A stretch of DNA of 32,016 nt, taken from positions 332,394 to 364,409 of the forward strand of contig NW_003109980.1 in NCBI RefSeq assembly GCF_000003605.2. Direction: 5' to 3'. The position numbers were made by a program, and so were the translations under genes. Of the stretch, positions 1 through 11,100 are shown one piece after another (the stretch's first letter is position 1; each line of letters begins with the position of its first letter). This stretch comes from Saccoglossus kowalevskii. Lineage: Eukaryota; Hemichordata; Enteropneusta; Harrimaniidae. A model generated the notes under the pieces. The model did not search any database, was not told the origin of the DNA, and saw nothing but the letters and a program-made list of their open reading frames with translations.

Positions 1-752
1 CACCATCATTTCACCATCATCATTTTAACGGATTCATGAAAAACATTATTCAACAGAATCCTGAAATCAAATATAGAATAACCTCTAAAATATATACCCC
101 AGGTAAAAATTGCATTGAGTGATTCAGTGCAGGCTAGTTTTTCATTTTTCATGGTGATCACGATAAGTGGGAGATGTTCTATACAATCTTTAGTATCAAT
201 TACCTACACTTCTGTAATGCTGTAGTTGTAATAAAGTTGTTACATATTATTAAACTAACATAACCAATGAATTTTTGAACTGATCATTAGAAAATAAACA
301 CTTTTTTTCAATTTGAACACTAAATAAACCCAATGGCATGTACTTTGTTCACATTTTTTTCGAACAAATTGATCAATGAGAGATCTTGTCAATTGGTCCC
401 AAAATCAGTGAAAACGTTGACATAAAAAATGAGCAAAATGTTGCACCCATATTTTGACTGAAAAAAATATCTGAATGCGCACTTTAGGAAATAATCGGTT
501 TAGAAACCGACTCATGGAAACACTTTAAAATCAATTGACTGCCTCTCAAACAATGAGCTCACGTGCTAACTGTGTGCGAGAATCAAAAGTACGTCATGCC
601 ACATGCACATTGATGAATGATCGCCTCAGGCCAAGGAGGATGGTGTTCCTATGGATACAGAATGGATGTGTTGCCCAGCAACAGTTAACAAATATTGGTC
701 TAAATAATAGATGATAAATCAGTATGGTAGATAGCAGACGGTTCTTGATGGA
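1..752. other. Upstream intergenic DNA, no gene seen
   Basis: AT-rich sequence with no coding exon I can support on either strand. The last 200 bases lead into the TATA box of the first gene. An E-box-like CACGTG lies near 560. No repeat structure stands out. Confidence 0.5.
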
Positions 753-760
753 TATATAAA
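753..760 (+). promoter_or_regulatory. TATA box of the secreted-protein gene
   Basis: TATATAAA followed by a G-rich start (gaggc) is a good TATA match. It lies 115 bases before the ATG at 875, so transcription would start near 785-790 and leave a 5' leader of roughly 85-90 bases. No other TATA box competes between it and the start codon. The initiation site itself is inferred. Confidence 0.6.
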
Positions 761-874
761 GAGGCATTATCGTAATTAAATATATTGAACGCCAAAGTGA
801 ATTCCATCATTGCTTGAATTGGCTGCTGACGAGGACAAGGATTCAGTCATTGCAGGTACTGCAAGTGTGCGACC

Positions 875-947
875 ATGAAGCTTACTGATGTAGCTTTCAT
901 TCTCATTGTTTTTAAACTTTCCGTTTCATGGTGTACAGCTGCTAATG
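875..947 (+). CDS. Secreted CBM-like protein, exon 1 (signal peptide)
   Basis: Encodes residues 1-24, essentially only the signal peptide. The donor is G|GTGAGT at 948, leaving phase 1. A continuous frame runs on to 1081, but that extension is low-complexity intron (poly-T), and splicing to 2220 restores a cysteine-rich mature protein, so the short exon is preferred. The start context gaccATGa has the favourable A at -3. Confidence 0.75.
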
Positions 948-3900
948 GTGAGTTCTTTTTTTCTTTTTTATTATTTATTTATACCATGCATGATATAGCT
1001 TTCATTAAGTCTACGATATCTGCCATTTATGTCAAATTACGCCAAATTATTCCTGCTTTGTGTCAGCACACATCAGTTTAGTTTTTTCCAAAACATCACT
1101 GCACCATTTTATCTTGGAACCATGAACAAAACTTTTTCCTTTTTCCAGTGAGATTTTAACAAAAAACCCTGAATTTTAACTGAAAAAAAACACTTAAATT
1201 GATTAAAAAAAAAACATTTTGTTTTCAGTGATATTTGTTCTTTAGAAGAGCCATCTGGACTTGCATTCACAAGTGACTCTCGTTGCAAGTCATTGTTTGA
1301 AAACAAAAACAGAAATGAAAAAATCTGTTAGGACGTATGTTAGTAATGTGATAAAATTAGGATGCAACTCAAGGGAGTGGTTTTTGTTGTCGCTATTGAG
1401 CAGATAAGTAGCGTTTTGATTGCCTTTTCTGTTTCTTTCTCTAACATCACAGAAAAATTGGATAAAGTTGTTTACCACCCTGTAGTTTTTCTAACTTAAC
1501 ACCTAATTGCCACAGTCTCTTTCCACATAAAGAATATTTCGGTCAAGAATATTAAGTGACGATTTTGAAAAACTTTTGACAAAACAAAAAATGTACAATA
1601 TGTAGCTTGTAAACTATTCAATAAAATCGATTTGGCTCATTAATCCCTTAACCACCATTGTCAACTTTGACTCTTGATATTTCACCACTACAGTGAACTT
1701 TGACCCTTGATGGCAGTTGTCAACTTTGACCCTTGACCTTTCCCCTTATGGTTTTTACCCTAACCCTTGATCTTTTCATCGCAATTGTCAACTTTGTAAC
1801 CTTCCACTAAATAGTCCTGTCCAAAATATGCTTTTTTCCATAAACATTTAACATCTTTGGATAAAATAAATGCAATTTTAGAATCTGCCTTTTTAAATAT
1901 GTAAAATTATTATTCAAATCTAACAATATTGGAGAAAATGTGCCAATATAGAGTGGTCTGTCTGGAAACAAATTCTGGCTGTGAAAATTACCATAATATG
2001 CATATTATCTTGTATTAGACTGGCAAAGTCGGGACTTCTTATTTGTTTTACCCCAAAAAATATAATTAATTCTTACTTTGGCCTTCTGACCGTTACACTC
2101 ATGTTTGAAAAAATCGCCCAACTGAAGCCAGTCTAATCTTGTATGTTAAATTGAATTTAAAGAAACTATAGAATACTACATTTTTAGCAAGGAATAAATA
2201 TTTTTATTTTCTTCTGCAGATTGTGATACAACTGTAACAGAAGCCAATGATTGTATACTCGAAGATGCAGATTTCCCTAACGGTGATTTTGAGATGGGTG
2301 ACAAATACTGGGAGCAGATTGCCCCATTAGGATATGAAATCAGCACGGATAGTGCCTATACTGGGGACCAATCCATGAAGGTTGATATGACATACCCACT
2401 TCGAGGTGGCGCAACTACCACAATTTATTTTGATCATGAGTGAGTATAACCGTTAAAAACATTTATAGAGCTTTATTGAAGTTTTGGCTTTCATGTGTGA
2501 AATATTTGATGGTTTGAATTTGTTAATATCCCAAGGATTCTGCTGTGAATGTTTCAAATTATTGAAGCCTGCAGTAACAGAAGTGAATCGTTTTGAATCC
2601 ATACTAAACTTGAATACTATTCAAAATTAGTAGCAGAGAAAGTCCAAACACACAATCAAATGGGAAACGAAAACTAACAATATCATTCACACACTCTGAA
2701 AAGAATTGAAATTCCATTAACCATTTAACTCAAATGTGGGTAATTGTGAAATATTGAATAAAGCTATGATAACACCGAGAAATAAACAATTAAGGCAGAA
2801 AAAATTATTTCTTGCTTGCTACGTATGCTATTCTTTCAAGGTATAGATGCAGGTTCGTGAGCACTCTGAGTGAAATTTTTTTTTTTTTTTTTTTGCTTTT
2901 TCTCACCCAGACAGTCTTGGCTAGATAGTGTTAAAATTTCAAAGCATTGTCAATGCTGGAATATACTCAAAAATCGATTTTAAAATATAGGGAATCGAGG
3001 CACACGTATGTGATTAAAAGTCCCGAAAGTTTGTTTCGTTGCTCTTTGATTGACAAGTCACTGTTATATGCAAACAAGTTGTTGGCTTGCTGTCCTCGAC
3101 TACATTTCTGGAAAATTATTTGAAAACTTACTGTTTATTTATTTTGAGAGTGACAAATTATGTTTCTTGGGTATATATCTATGTTGCGTATGTATACGTT
3201 TACAGGAATGAAATGCCAAATCCTCGGGGGCGGAGCTACGTCACAGACGTTCCACGTTGCTAAGACGCGCATCACTGTACCATGCATTTCTATGGGCTCT
3301 GTGCGCGCTGCTGTGGAACGCCGGTCGAGCCGGTGAAAATTCGAGAAAACAACACAAACTCAACTTTGAAGTAATCCCGAACAACCAAATTTATATATGT
3401 TACACACGTAGGGCTAATCTTGTTACACTGTTCAGGGGAGTCTCAACAATCATCATAAAGTACTGTGTTCTGCGAGTTTTAGGCCTTTGTTTTCACCGCC
3501 GCAGGTTGAAACTGCCCGGATGTCCGCCCCTGAGGATAGGTCATATATTGAAAATGTTTTAAGAATGAATTTATGTATAATGCAGTTGATTATCTGGAAT
3601 ACCAACAATCATGAATATACAGTAACAAAAATCAAATTGATGATGGTTGGGAGTAAATACTCTTGAGCACATTTCATAATTAAAAAACATAATGAACTAC
3701 ACATGTAACAAGTATTAAAGTAAAGAAAAAATAGCAACCACACCATTTCCAGTGTTTGATCAACTGCACCCTCTAGTGTCCAATAGTATAATTAAATTGC
3801 CTTTGTTTTTTTATATCCATACTGAATCTCAACTTTACTTTACACCAAATACAGTATTCTTTACACAACTTTAATTGCATTACCGTGTGATAATTGTCAT

Positions 3901-4685
3901 AACCACAATCTGTATTGGTCTTTTGTCTAGTTAAATACTTAACAATTACATTCCTTCCTAGTCTGTCAAAGTATCAAAGTACAGTTTACATTACTATTTT
4001 TTTTTGCCCTTATTAGAAGTGGATTTATAAGACAAAAACCACATTTGTTGTATCCTGAATTAGTGAAATATTATTTATTTTGACCAAAGAAATACCTCCG
4101 TAATTTATGAAAGCAAGTGCGCTAATAGAGCAAATACAGTGTCTCATATCTTGTTGTGTGACTATCCTTATTTTGGCACACATACCAAATTTTATTATTT
4201 TTGTATCTTTTCCTGTATTTATCAGCAATGAACCAAATCGAGTGTCTCTGCGAGCGTGCAGTAAAGCGGTAGATGTTTCCACAGGAGGTGACTCCAGTGA
4301 ACGCTACTGTCTATCATGTCATACCACAGTAAGTGTCAACCATATATGCCTTGATTGCATAGCTATTGTGTTTACAAGTCAGATATTGACATACATAGTC
4401 TTCTATGGGAGAATAATAACCAATCATCTGGAAATATTACCAAAACTGATACTATCAAATAATCTTTTTTTTTCGTAGAATACCTTAGGTGTCATAGAGG
4501 GACCATTTTTAGCCAATTTCACAGTAGGTACGCATGATTGGGAAGAGAAAGAGCTGAGTATCAAGTCAAAAGGGGATCACTGCATCAGTAAGCTGGTTTG
4601 TGAATGTCTTGTTATGTTTCGGACAGGAACCATTTACTTTGATAGCATAACTATGAAGCAAGGCAATTGTAAAGGAGAAGTTTAG
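875..4685 (+). CDS. Secreted protein with carbohydrate-binding-module-like beta-sandwich (4 exons)
   Basis: Coding exons are 875-947, 2220-2439, 4226-4328 and 4479-4685. All junctions are GT-AG, phases run 1, 2, 0, and the sum is 603 nt, giving 200 residues plus TAG. Residues 1 to about 22 are a signal peptide: Lys-2, then a hydrophobic core (VAFILIVFKL) ending at SWCTAA. The mature part has Cys pairs and the order expected of a CBM4/9 or galactose-binding-like jelly roll: FPNGDFEMGDKYW near the start (the usual N-G-dFE...W opening), a middle SVDxxYP-like strand (SMKVDMTYPLRGG), then THDWEEKELSI and TGTIYFDSITM, the typical closing strands. Secretion and the fold class are well supported; sugar binding is inferred and the ligand is unknown. 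Intron 2 carries a MITE (3220-3537). A possible poly(A) signal AATAAA lies at 5013. The gene converges on ODAD1. Confidence 0.78.
1665..1745 (+). repeat. Degenerate TTTGACCCTTGA array with a DR1-like nuclear-receptor site
   Basis: Intron 1 holds three or more loose copies of aactttgacccttga (near 1665, 1697 and 1723, with a weaker one near 1785). In the third, TGACCCTTGACCTT at 1727-1740 reads on the minus strand as AGGTCA, one A, then GGGTCA. That matches the direct-repeat-1 class bound by RXR/HNF4/COUP-type receptors. The copies are visible; receptor binding is conjecture. Confidence 0.5.
2220..2439 (+). CDS. Secreted CBM-like protein, exon 2
   Basis: The acceptor is tttcttctgcag before 2220 and the donor is GA|GTGAGT at 2440. 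It enters in phase 1 (codon G+AT) and leaves in phase 2. It covers residues 25-97 and begins with a Cys-Asp-Thr segment right after the signal peptide. It holds the NGDFEMGDKYW opening strand and the SMKVDMTYPLRGG strand. It has no methionine start of its own. Confidence 0.75.
3220..3537. mobile_element. GC-rich MITE-like element in intron 2, hAT-like ends
   Basis: A CpG- and GC-rich 318-bp island in AT-rich intron. Its ends are inverted repeats: ATCCTCGGGGGCGGA at 3220-3234 and TCCGCCCCTGAGGAT at 3523-3537, 14 of 15 matching. Ends of the form CAGGGGCGGA are common in hAT-type elements. No clear target-site duplication is seen. The 101-codon open frame at 3257-3562 lies almost wholly inside the element, resembles no transposase I know, and is treated as chance. 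Confidence 0.6.
4226..4328 (+). CDS. Secreted CBM-like protein, exon 3
   Basis: The acceptor is ttttcctgtatttatcag and the donor is ACA|GTAAGT. It enters in phase 2 (GA+C gives Asp) and leaves in phase 0. It covers residues 98-132, including NEPNRVSLRACSKAVDVS, which has the alternating pattern of a beta strand followed by a Cys, and a C-x-x-C (CLSC) near its end. A plus-strand open frame runs over this exon from 4107 to 4478, but its upstream part is intron. Confidence 0.72.
4479..4685 (+). CDS. Secreted CBM-like protein, exon 4 (terminal)
   Basis: The acceptor is a long T-run ending cgtag at 4478. It is read in phase 0 to TAG at 4683-4685 and covers residues 133-200. It holds the most family-like segment, FTVGTHDWEEKELSI, and the closing strand TGTIYFDSITMKQG followed by Cys. 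There is one N-glycosylation sequon (NFT). The ending KGEV is short and soluble, with no GPI or membrane segment. Confidence 0.75.
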   Translation, partial: NTLGVIEGPFLANFTVGTHDWEEKELSIKSKGDHCISKLVCECLVMFRTGTIYFDSITMKQGNCKGEV

Positions 4686-4917
4686 AAAAACAAATATGGT
4701 CATCAGTCTTGAAAGATAGAGGGCGCTGTCCATGAAAGTATGAAGCCTTTTCTACACTTTACTGCTGGTAGATTTGAAATTACAGAAAATCATCATACTG
4801 ATTAACAAAATTATTATGTTACACAATGTCTTGTCGCTTCAACTTCCTATGTCACCATCATCCTCCTTTTCAGGATAGTAAAAAAACAATGTCTAAACAG
4901 TTGCTGGTAATAATTTT

Positions 4918-4976
4918 AATATCTATTCAAAGAGGTCAGGGGGTTTAATCTCTATTCAAAGAGGTCAGGGGGTTTC
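4918..4976. repeat. 29-bp tandem duplication
   Basis: Two head-to-tail copies that begin aatmtctattcaaagagg and end in ggggg. The copies differ at one early base, so the duplication is recent. Each contains AGGTCA. Confidence 0.8.
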
Positions 4977-6210
4977 CCATTAAAAAATGGGGGTGGGCTG
5001 AAAAATTGTGGAAATAAAAAAACAATTGGAGTAAAAAGAACAATGAATTTAAAAAAATTGTCAGGCATACTACTGGTAGTATGTGAGTCAAATTCTTACA
5101 GACCCCTCCCCCCTCTCTAATATTAAATGCCTTCATAGACATATTACTTTCACATATAATTGCAATATTTGGAGGGGGAGGAAAAAGTCTCTATTAGTTT
5201 GGGGTTTTTTTGGTGAACAAATAAAAATTAAAATATACATACATTATGTTATTCAATCATAAAGTTGAATTCATTCTTGAGACAGATACATCATTTTACG
5301 ATTCAATCATGATTAGTTTGATGTGACACCGTGAAATACATTACAGGTACCAGTGAAATTATGTTCAGCTATCACTGCTTTATATTTGGGGGGTGGCATC
5401 CAAGCTTTTCATCACCTGGCAACCATCATCAGTGAAAATAAAGGCCAAAAAATCCCAAAAAACTATGTAATTGGTTGCTAAAGATTACAAAGTGACATAA
5501 ATTGTTCTCTGACGTAGTTCTGCAAGAATAGGGGCTTAAACTAACTGGGATCAGTTCCATTCAGTGTAAAAATGACAATCAGTACCTTCCTGAGCCTTTA
5601 ACAGTAATCATTCAGACTTATTGAATATTCCTAAAATTTAAGAACATCAGAATTCTGGTGTTTTATTTTCTGTCATTCCTTCTTAGAACTCTTAGAATTA
5701 ATTCTTAGTATAAAATTCTAATCAACATTTCACTTTATTGTTCAACGTATTTTGTGATGAATCTTATTGCTATTATCTGTTGACATGGAGGGGTGGAGTG
5801 AAATGTTGATGAAGACTAAAAACTCTTTCATGACTTGAAATAACACGACTAAAAATTATATATTCTGTACTAGTATTAAAATGTTTTTGAAAGTGCAATA
5901 GCCCCCTCTAGTGTTCACAAATGTTTCACTGAAATTACCAATTTAACCAAGATTTTCAAAGCTTGAATACAAAATGTAACCACCAGTTCACAGTCAAATT
6001 TGTTTTAATTTCAATACATAACTCTTTCTTTTTATCTCTGCTAGTTATTGTCAAAGTCAACAATGAATTGTGTGAATTTCCAGAGGTTTATTCAAAAAGA
6101 ACTGTTTTACGACTAAAGTGTGTCAATGAAATAAATGCACATCACCGCAAATAAGACATAGTATTTGTCATGGTATTGTATATCAGTATAATTGTGTCTG
6201 TATGGAAAAT

Positions 6211-6806
6211 ATGCAAATGACTATGCCTTCTTACTTAATGAACGGTAGTGGTCGCACTACGCATATGCGACATTTGTGTTGATAAACATTGATTTTCCCA
6301 TAATCCAATGCGTTTTCTAATGATTTTGCAGATGAGCTGTGTCTTCCTATTAAATATGCAAATGAGATGTCCCTGTATAATGAGATATACCAGGGGGATT
6401 GGCACTGTCTGATCTGGAAGAAGGTTTCGAAGTCAGTCATCCTTGGACACTGTCCCTGAAATTATTTTAGCAATTTTTTTTACAGAATATTCCTCAACAA
6501 ACAGGCCCTATTGCAAAGCAATTTGACACTAGTTTCTTGCGTGAGTGAGTTCTTCAAATGATTTTATTGCGTTCAAAATTGCATTTCAAACTGCGCATAC
6601 ACACACACACAGTGATTTCTCGAAATGCATAATAATTAGGTAACTTGTCATTGGTAAAAGTTATTGAAAACATTTTAAGCAATAGTACTGGCCCTAGAGT
6701 GAAATATCAATGACATCACGTTAAAGAAAAAAACCTGTGGTTACTTTCAACAGTTTGTTAGACTGAATATGCAAATTTGATGTGCCCACCTACTAAATAT
6801 GTAAAT
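6211..6806. repeat. Octamer-bearing diverged repeat fragments
   Basis: The octamer ATGCAAAT occurs at 6211, 6356 and 6769, with a one-base variant ATGTAAAT at 6799. The flanks of two sites are related: cctattaaatatgcaaatga (6347) and cctactaaatatgtaaatga (6789) match at 18 of 20 bases. They look like pieces of a dispersed repeat rather than independent binding sites. Confidence 0.4.
6331..6459 (+). pseudogene. Short exon-like open frame of unknown origin
   Basis: A polypyrimidine-poor but usable acceptor (gattttgcag) precedes 43 codons ending in TGA at 6457. The frame reads as a plausible peptide, with LYNEIYQGDWHCLIWKK in the middle. There is no upstream coding exon in phase, no known domain, and the DNA overlaps the octamer repeat family. 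It may be a repeat fragment, a lost gene's last exon, or chance. Confidence 0.2.
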
Positions 6807-7114
6807 GAAATTACATTGGAATCATAATCGATAGACTCAAACACGGTTACTAAAAGTAATCGTGACTCAAATTAAAATCCTACTTTGAGTTGACGCCAGG
6901 ATAAATCACATGACAATGTTCATCGGTTTATTATGTAATCATGGCACCATGAAGTAGCATTTGAAAAACTTGTCCTAATGTTTTTCAAAAATTGCTATTT
7001 TTAGAACAATTCCATAGAAAACAATGTTAATGACACTGTTTAAAACTCAGATTTTTTAAATAATTCAGGACAACAAAATAAGATTTTGTTCAGTTGAATT
7101 TGAGATACGGATAA

Positions 7115-7219
7115 TTAAGCTGGTGACTCCCAACTTTTTTTTAAGTCAATATCTTTCTTTTGTTTTGTGTACAATTTATTGCAAAATGAATAAATTCTGT
7201 GTATTTGCATTTAGGAGTA
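7115..7219 (+). repeat. Dispersed repeat, copy 1
   Basis: Starts ttaagctggtgactcccaa and ends gcatttaggagta. A second copy in the same orientation lies at 16039-16142. The best-conserved blocks are the taagctggtgac start, aagtcaatat and aaaatgaataaattctg. No coding frame is conserved between copies. Confidence 0.65.
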
Positions 7220-7825
7220 CCTCAACCATTTGACAACCAAATTCAACTATTGTCAATATTCACAAAATAAAACATCAATAATTTATTTCATATTTGTTTA
7301 TCGGCATATAGCCAGTAAGAAATTATGTATATTTGGTTTAAAATTAATCCGAAAAACGATAGAAAAGTACATGAAAATAGGTAAAATCTTTTGACAAAAA
7401 AATGAAGGCACTCACTCAAAGGGTTAAACTTGTCACATAATCTCAAACATGGAATATACTTTGTCTGGCAAAATGCCAAAAACCAGTTACAATCAGCAGG
7501 GAATAACAAAAACCCTGAAAAATAATAACACTTTTCCTATTTTCTATTTCCACTTTAGTTTAACCATTATTCACTTCTAGTCACTTTTTGCATATATTTT
7601 AAAATTGTCTGTGCTCTTCTTTGACTAAGTTTTCCTTTTCCCACTTATAAATATGCTGACCTTTCTATGTTATGAATGGTTTAGTCCTGAGAAACATAAA
7701 AACCTAGCTATAGGCAAAGTATCATCAGAAATCATACCTACTATAATCCTGTAAATCCCTAGTTGGCAGTTTAAAGCAGTGTCATTTAATATCTTATTGA
7801 CACAAATAATCAGATTAAGACTTAC

Positions 7826-8118
7826 CTCTAATTCTTTCAATATGGCTTGGCGCTGCTTCTCAATATACACACCCTGAGAGCGGAACTTTTGAATCTCCAT
7901 GGCAACCCTATCAATCTCTTCCTGGTGGCATTCTATTTCATTATTCATTTCATTTACGTAATTGAATAACGCAAAATTTCTGTCTTCAGTTTTCATAAAC
8001 TTTTCAAGGATTTTACCAATGTCTTCTTCTCCAGTTATTGATTTAATTTTGCTGAAAGCTTGCTCATACGAGAATAACATCTCCTCATGGCTGTTATCCT
8101 TGCCTCTATTACCATTGC
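7826..8118 (-). CDS. ODAD1: ODAD1-like exon 6 (last recognised)
   Basis: The acceptor is aatcgacag and entry is in phase 1 (G+GC). It covers residues 282-379 and ends ILKELE|GTAAGT in phase 0. It contains MLFSYEQAFSKIKSITGEED and NFALFNYVNEMNNEIE, the most recognisable ODAD1/CCDC63 stretch. The frame continues into the intron for 52 residues to a stop at 7670. That extension loses coiled-coil character, so it is either intron or a truncated isoform. Confidence 0.88.
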
Positions 8119-11100
8119 CTGTCGATTAAATCAATTTGTGTAAGTGGTACTAGTTTCTACGTTTTCAAGATAATCCTAGCACACTTTCTAAAATGAGGTT
8201 CAACGAATGGAAGATTATATGTCGTGTTTGTTGTACTTTCATTATTGTAGGTTCATGACATCATGTTACCAAACCAATTTAAATGAAAATTGGGGTCACA
8301 GGACTTTTTTTCTGAGAAACAAGAGTCCAAATGCCATACTATTTTTGCACCAGTTTCTATGAATGTCAACCCATAATTATGAATGTATAAAAAAGATGAT
8401 ATAATCTTCAATTCGGCTTGAATCTCCTTAAAGGGCGGCATTCGTCCTGCCGCGTCCTGTTCGATATGGAACTCATATCGACGTATACAACGCGTGTAAA
8501 ATACATTGTTTACATGAAATTCGAACACGCGCTGCGCGACGACCACCGCGCTTTAATATGACGACATCAAATCGAATAATACCTTTTCTCTTTCGTTTAG
8601 CTGCCTCCTCTGCCTTCAACTCGGCACGTTCCTGATCTTTCACTGCCATAAACTCTTTCAGTTTCTGATCATGGTCTAATATTCGTAGTAATTCTTTCAA
8701 CTCTGCTTTATGTTGTGATTTGTCTTTGTCGCTTCGTTCTTTCAGTGCTGACATTTTGGTTTGGGCCTCGTCACTAAGTGAAAAGAAAGAAAACTAGATT
8801 GAACACCACTATCAATTGAAGATTTACTCCAAAAAGCTACCCTATATTGCAATTCTCATGAATTGGTTAATTTTAGTGTCACGTGACAGGTATGTCCAAG
8901 TTTAAATCCACCATATTTTTTCGTCCTCGTTCGTAGCCCGTCGTATTATACTCACTAAATTAATTCCTTACAATGCGCAGACCGACGTAAACAGTCATAA
9001 TTTGGTGATTAAACAGATACCTTGTCATAGTAGATGTACCTCATCAGGTTATTTATACATGCACACAACAGATTTACATGGCTGCACAAAAAGAAACCTA
9101 GCCCTGTGGTGACTACAAATAATGCCCAATAACCGACAACACCGTAGATTGTTGTCAATAATGAAACTCCCACTCTTATATTTTTTGTGAATTGGTTGTC
9201 ATTTTTTCATTTTCTAACAAAAATCATACCCTAATGTTTTAAGATGCAAAAAACGTGCCCGAAAATAAGCACATTGTCAATTGCAACATACCGTGAATCG
9301 TAGGCGTGAGTAGCAGACTCCGTAACCTTGCACATCTCTTGTCTGCCATCGTTCAACTCCTTCGACAGCTTCTTGTGAAGGGTGTTGAACACTGCCCGTT
9401 CCTGTCGCAAATGGTCGATTGTCGCCCGTAACTCGGCGTTAGTCGTCAGGTGTTTATTGAAGGTAACAGTCGCCTAAATTGAATATAAAACAAACACTGA
9501 GTAATTAAAACCATGGCAATTAAGATAATGGGAAACATATTACGAAGCGACTATTCGTGAAATTTTCAGTTCCATCCTATTTTAACCGTGATGACCGTGC
9601 TTTGTTTCAGACGATGTAACCTGAAAATGCATTGGATAAGGATTTGCTGTAAAATGAAGTCTGTTTTAATAGCCACGTAAATTGACATACACACAATCGT
9701 TATTTCTGAAGGTAAAGTCAACAAAAAACCGTTCGTGAAGCTTTTCTAGTGAGAAAATGACTGTATACCATTCAAAAACAAATGACAAATAGAAAGGTGT
9801 AGTCATTGACGCATTTGAGTTGTTTGCAAAGAATCTCCCTCCACATCCCCCTATTCTTTGGTAAAGAACCATCATGATTTTGCGATTTTATAAAACAATG
9901 AATATTGGTATTTTGCTTTCACCTGGTTCAACCTGTTCTCAAGTACTCTGATTTGCTTTTGTGTAGCCACGTGCTTTTGTCGACTGTTGTCCATTCCACC
10001 TATCGTCTTGTTTTGATCGTTGTATTTCTCTTGCCACTCTTTCAACTGAAACAAAAAAACAACGTGAATGCTTGCAGCAATTTAGACATTCATCTTATCA
10101 CATTATATATATACCGTGTATGTTTTTTGTTTTTTATTCTGTAACGTTTCTGAGTTTTATGCATATTAAAAACAAACATCGGGCTCTAGTAGTTTTAGAA
10201 AGAAGAGGAGAAAATTACATACTAAGTTTTGATTCAGAAATCACGAATCACGACAGCGTTGCACATCTTCTTTCCGTCGAAGGTTATTAATTTCGTGTAG
10301 TTGGATTTCTCTCGAACAAGTCAGTGCTGTAAGTTTTACTAAGTATTATTTTGGAATATTACATTCGCAAGTTTAGTATCCATGCATGGCTCCGCAACTT
10401 TTTGGATCTGTTGCATGAATGTTTGCTGTCAAGGAAACGGCAGTGTTCATGTATAGGCCAGGCGACTTTCGCTAGGCAGACATCGAAGGTGTACATACCG
10501 GACACATGCATCTAAAACAATGCCGGGCTAAGCCAACTAAGAAACAATCTTATTTCACGTAGTGTATTGCTAGGTATACCGGTAAACGCTAACACAAGAC
10601 GAGGGCCGTTTCATATCAGTACCAGGGTCCTATATCTAAATGACCACCGTGACGTGTTGCTATATTTTTTTATGAAGGAAAGCCGGTTATACAATCTGCA
10701 ACTATCGGTTAATTTGGGGTAAAACTGTTGGTTGAATATATGCGAAACCGTTAACAATAGTCAGAGTGGTTCGAAATTGATGTACGTGATTCTTCACAAT
10801 CAAGTCAATAAACAGTGTTGTTGCAGTAGAGCACATTCTAAAATTGATGCTAAATTATGTATATACACGCCCCCAGACGTGCCTTTCCATTGCTTAAAAA
10901 GTAAGGCATATCCCCCACTGGGAAACGTGATTGGGAATGAAATTGACACTGATCAACAAAAACACGCATGCAGTTGTTACAGAGTGAATATAGATTGATT
11001 ACATACAGTGTCATTTGACATATTGAGGGCAAAGTCGTTTCGACATGGTCAGATGATGAGAAACATCATAACCGACATAACGATGTTACACGTGTATTCA

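Larger units (their letters stand above)
4686..7825. other. Convergent intergenic region, old repeats, no confirmed gene
   Basis: Lies between the 3' ends of the secreted-protein gene (plus) and the last recognisable ODAD1 exon (minus). Both strands were read for the missing C-terminal ODAD1 exons and none was found. It holds a 29-bp tandem duplication (4918-4976), ATGCAAAT-bearing repeat fragments (6211-6806), a short pseudo-exon-like frame (6331-6459), one copy of a dispersed repeat (7115-7219), and a possible AATAAA signal at 5013. The short motif CCCTCTAGTG recurs near 5903 and 3769. Confidence 0.5.

Noticed and set aside
875-1081. Reading the first exon through to the stop at 1081 as a 68-residue protein
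   Set aside because: After residue 24 it becomes poly-T intron; the GTGAGT donor and in-phase exons downstream give a complete secreted protein.
3257-3562. 101-codon plus-strand frame in GC-rich DNA
   Set aside because: It is almost entirely contained in an element with inverted ends and has no recognisable domain; the real gene splices over it.
10765-10785. tRNA B-box-like ggttcgaaatt, and a similar ggttcgagg near 24992
   Set aside because: No A-box at the right distance and no cloverleaf arms could be drawn.
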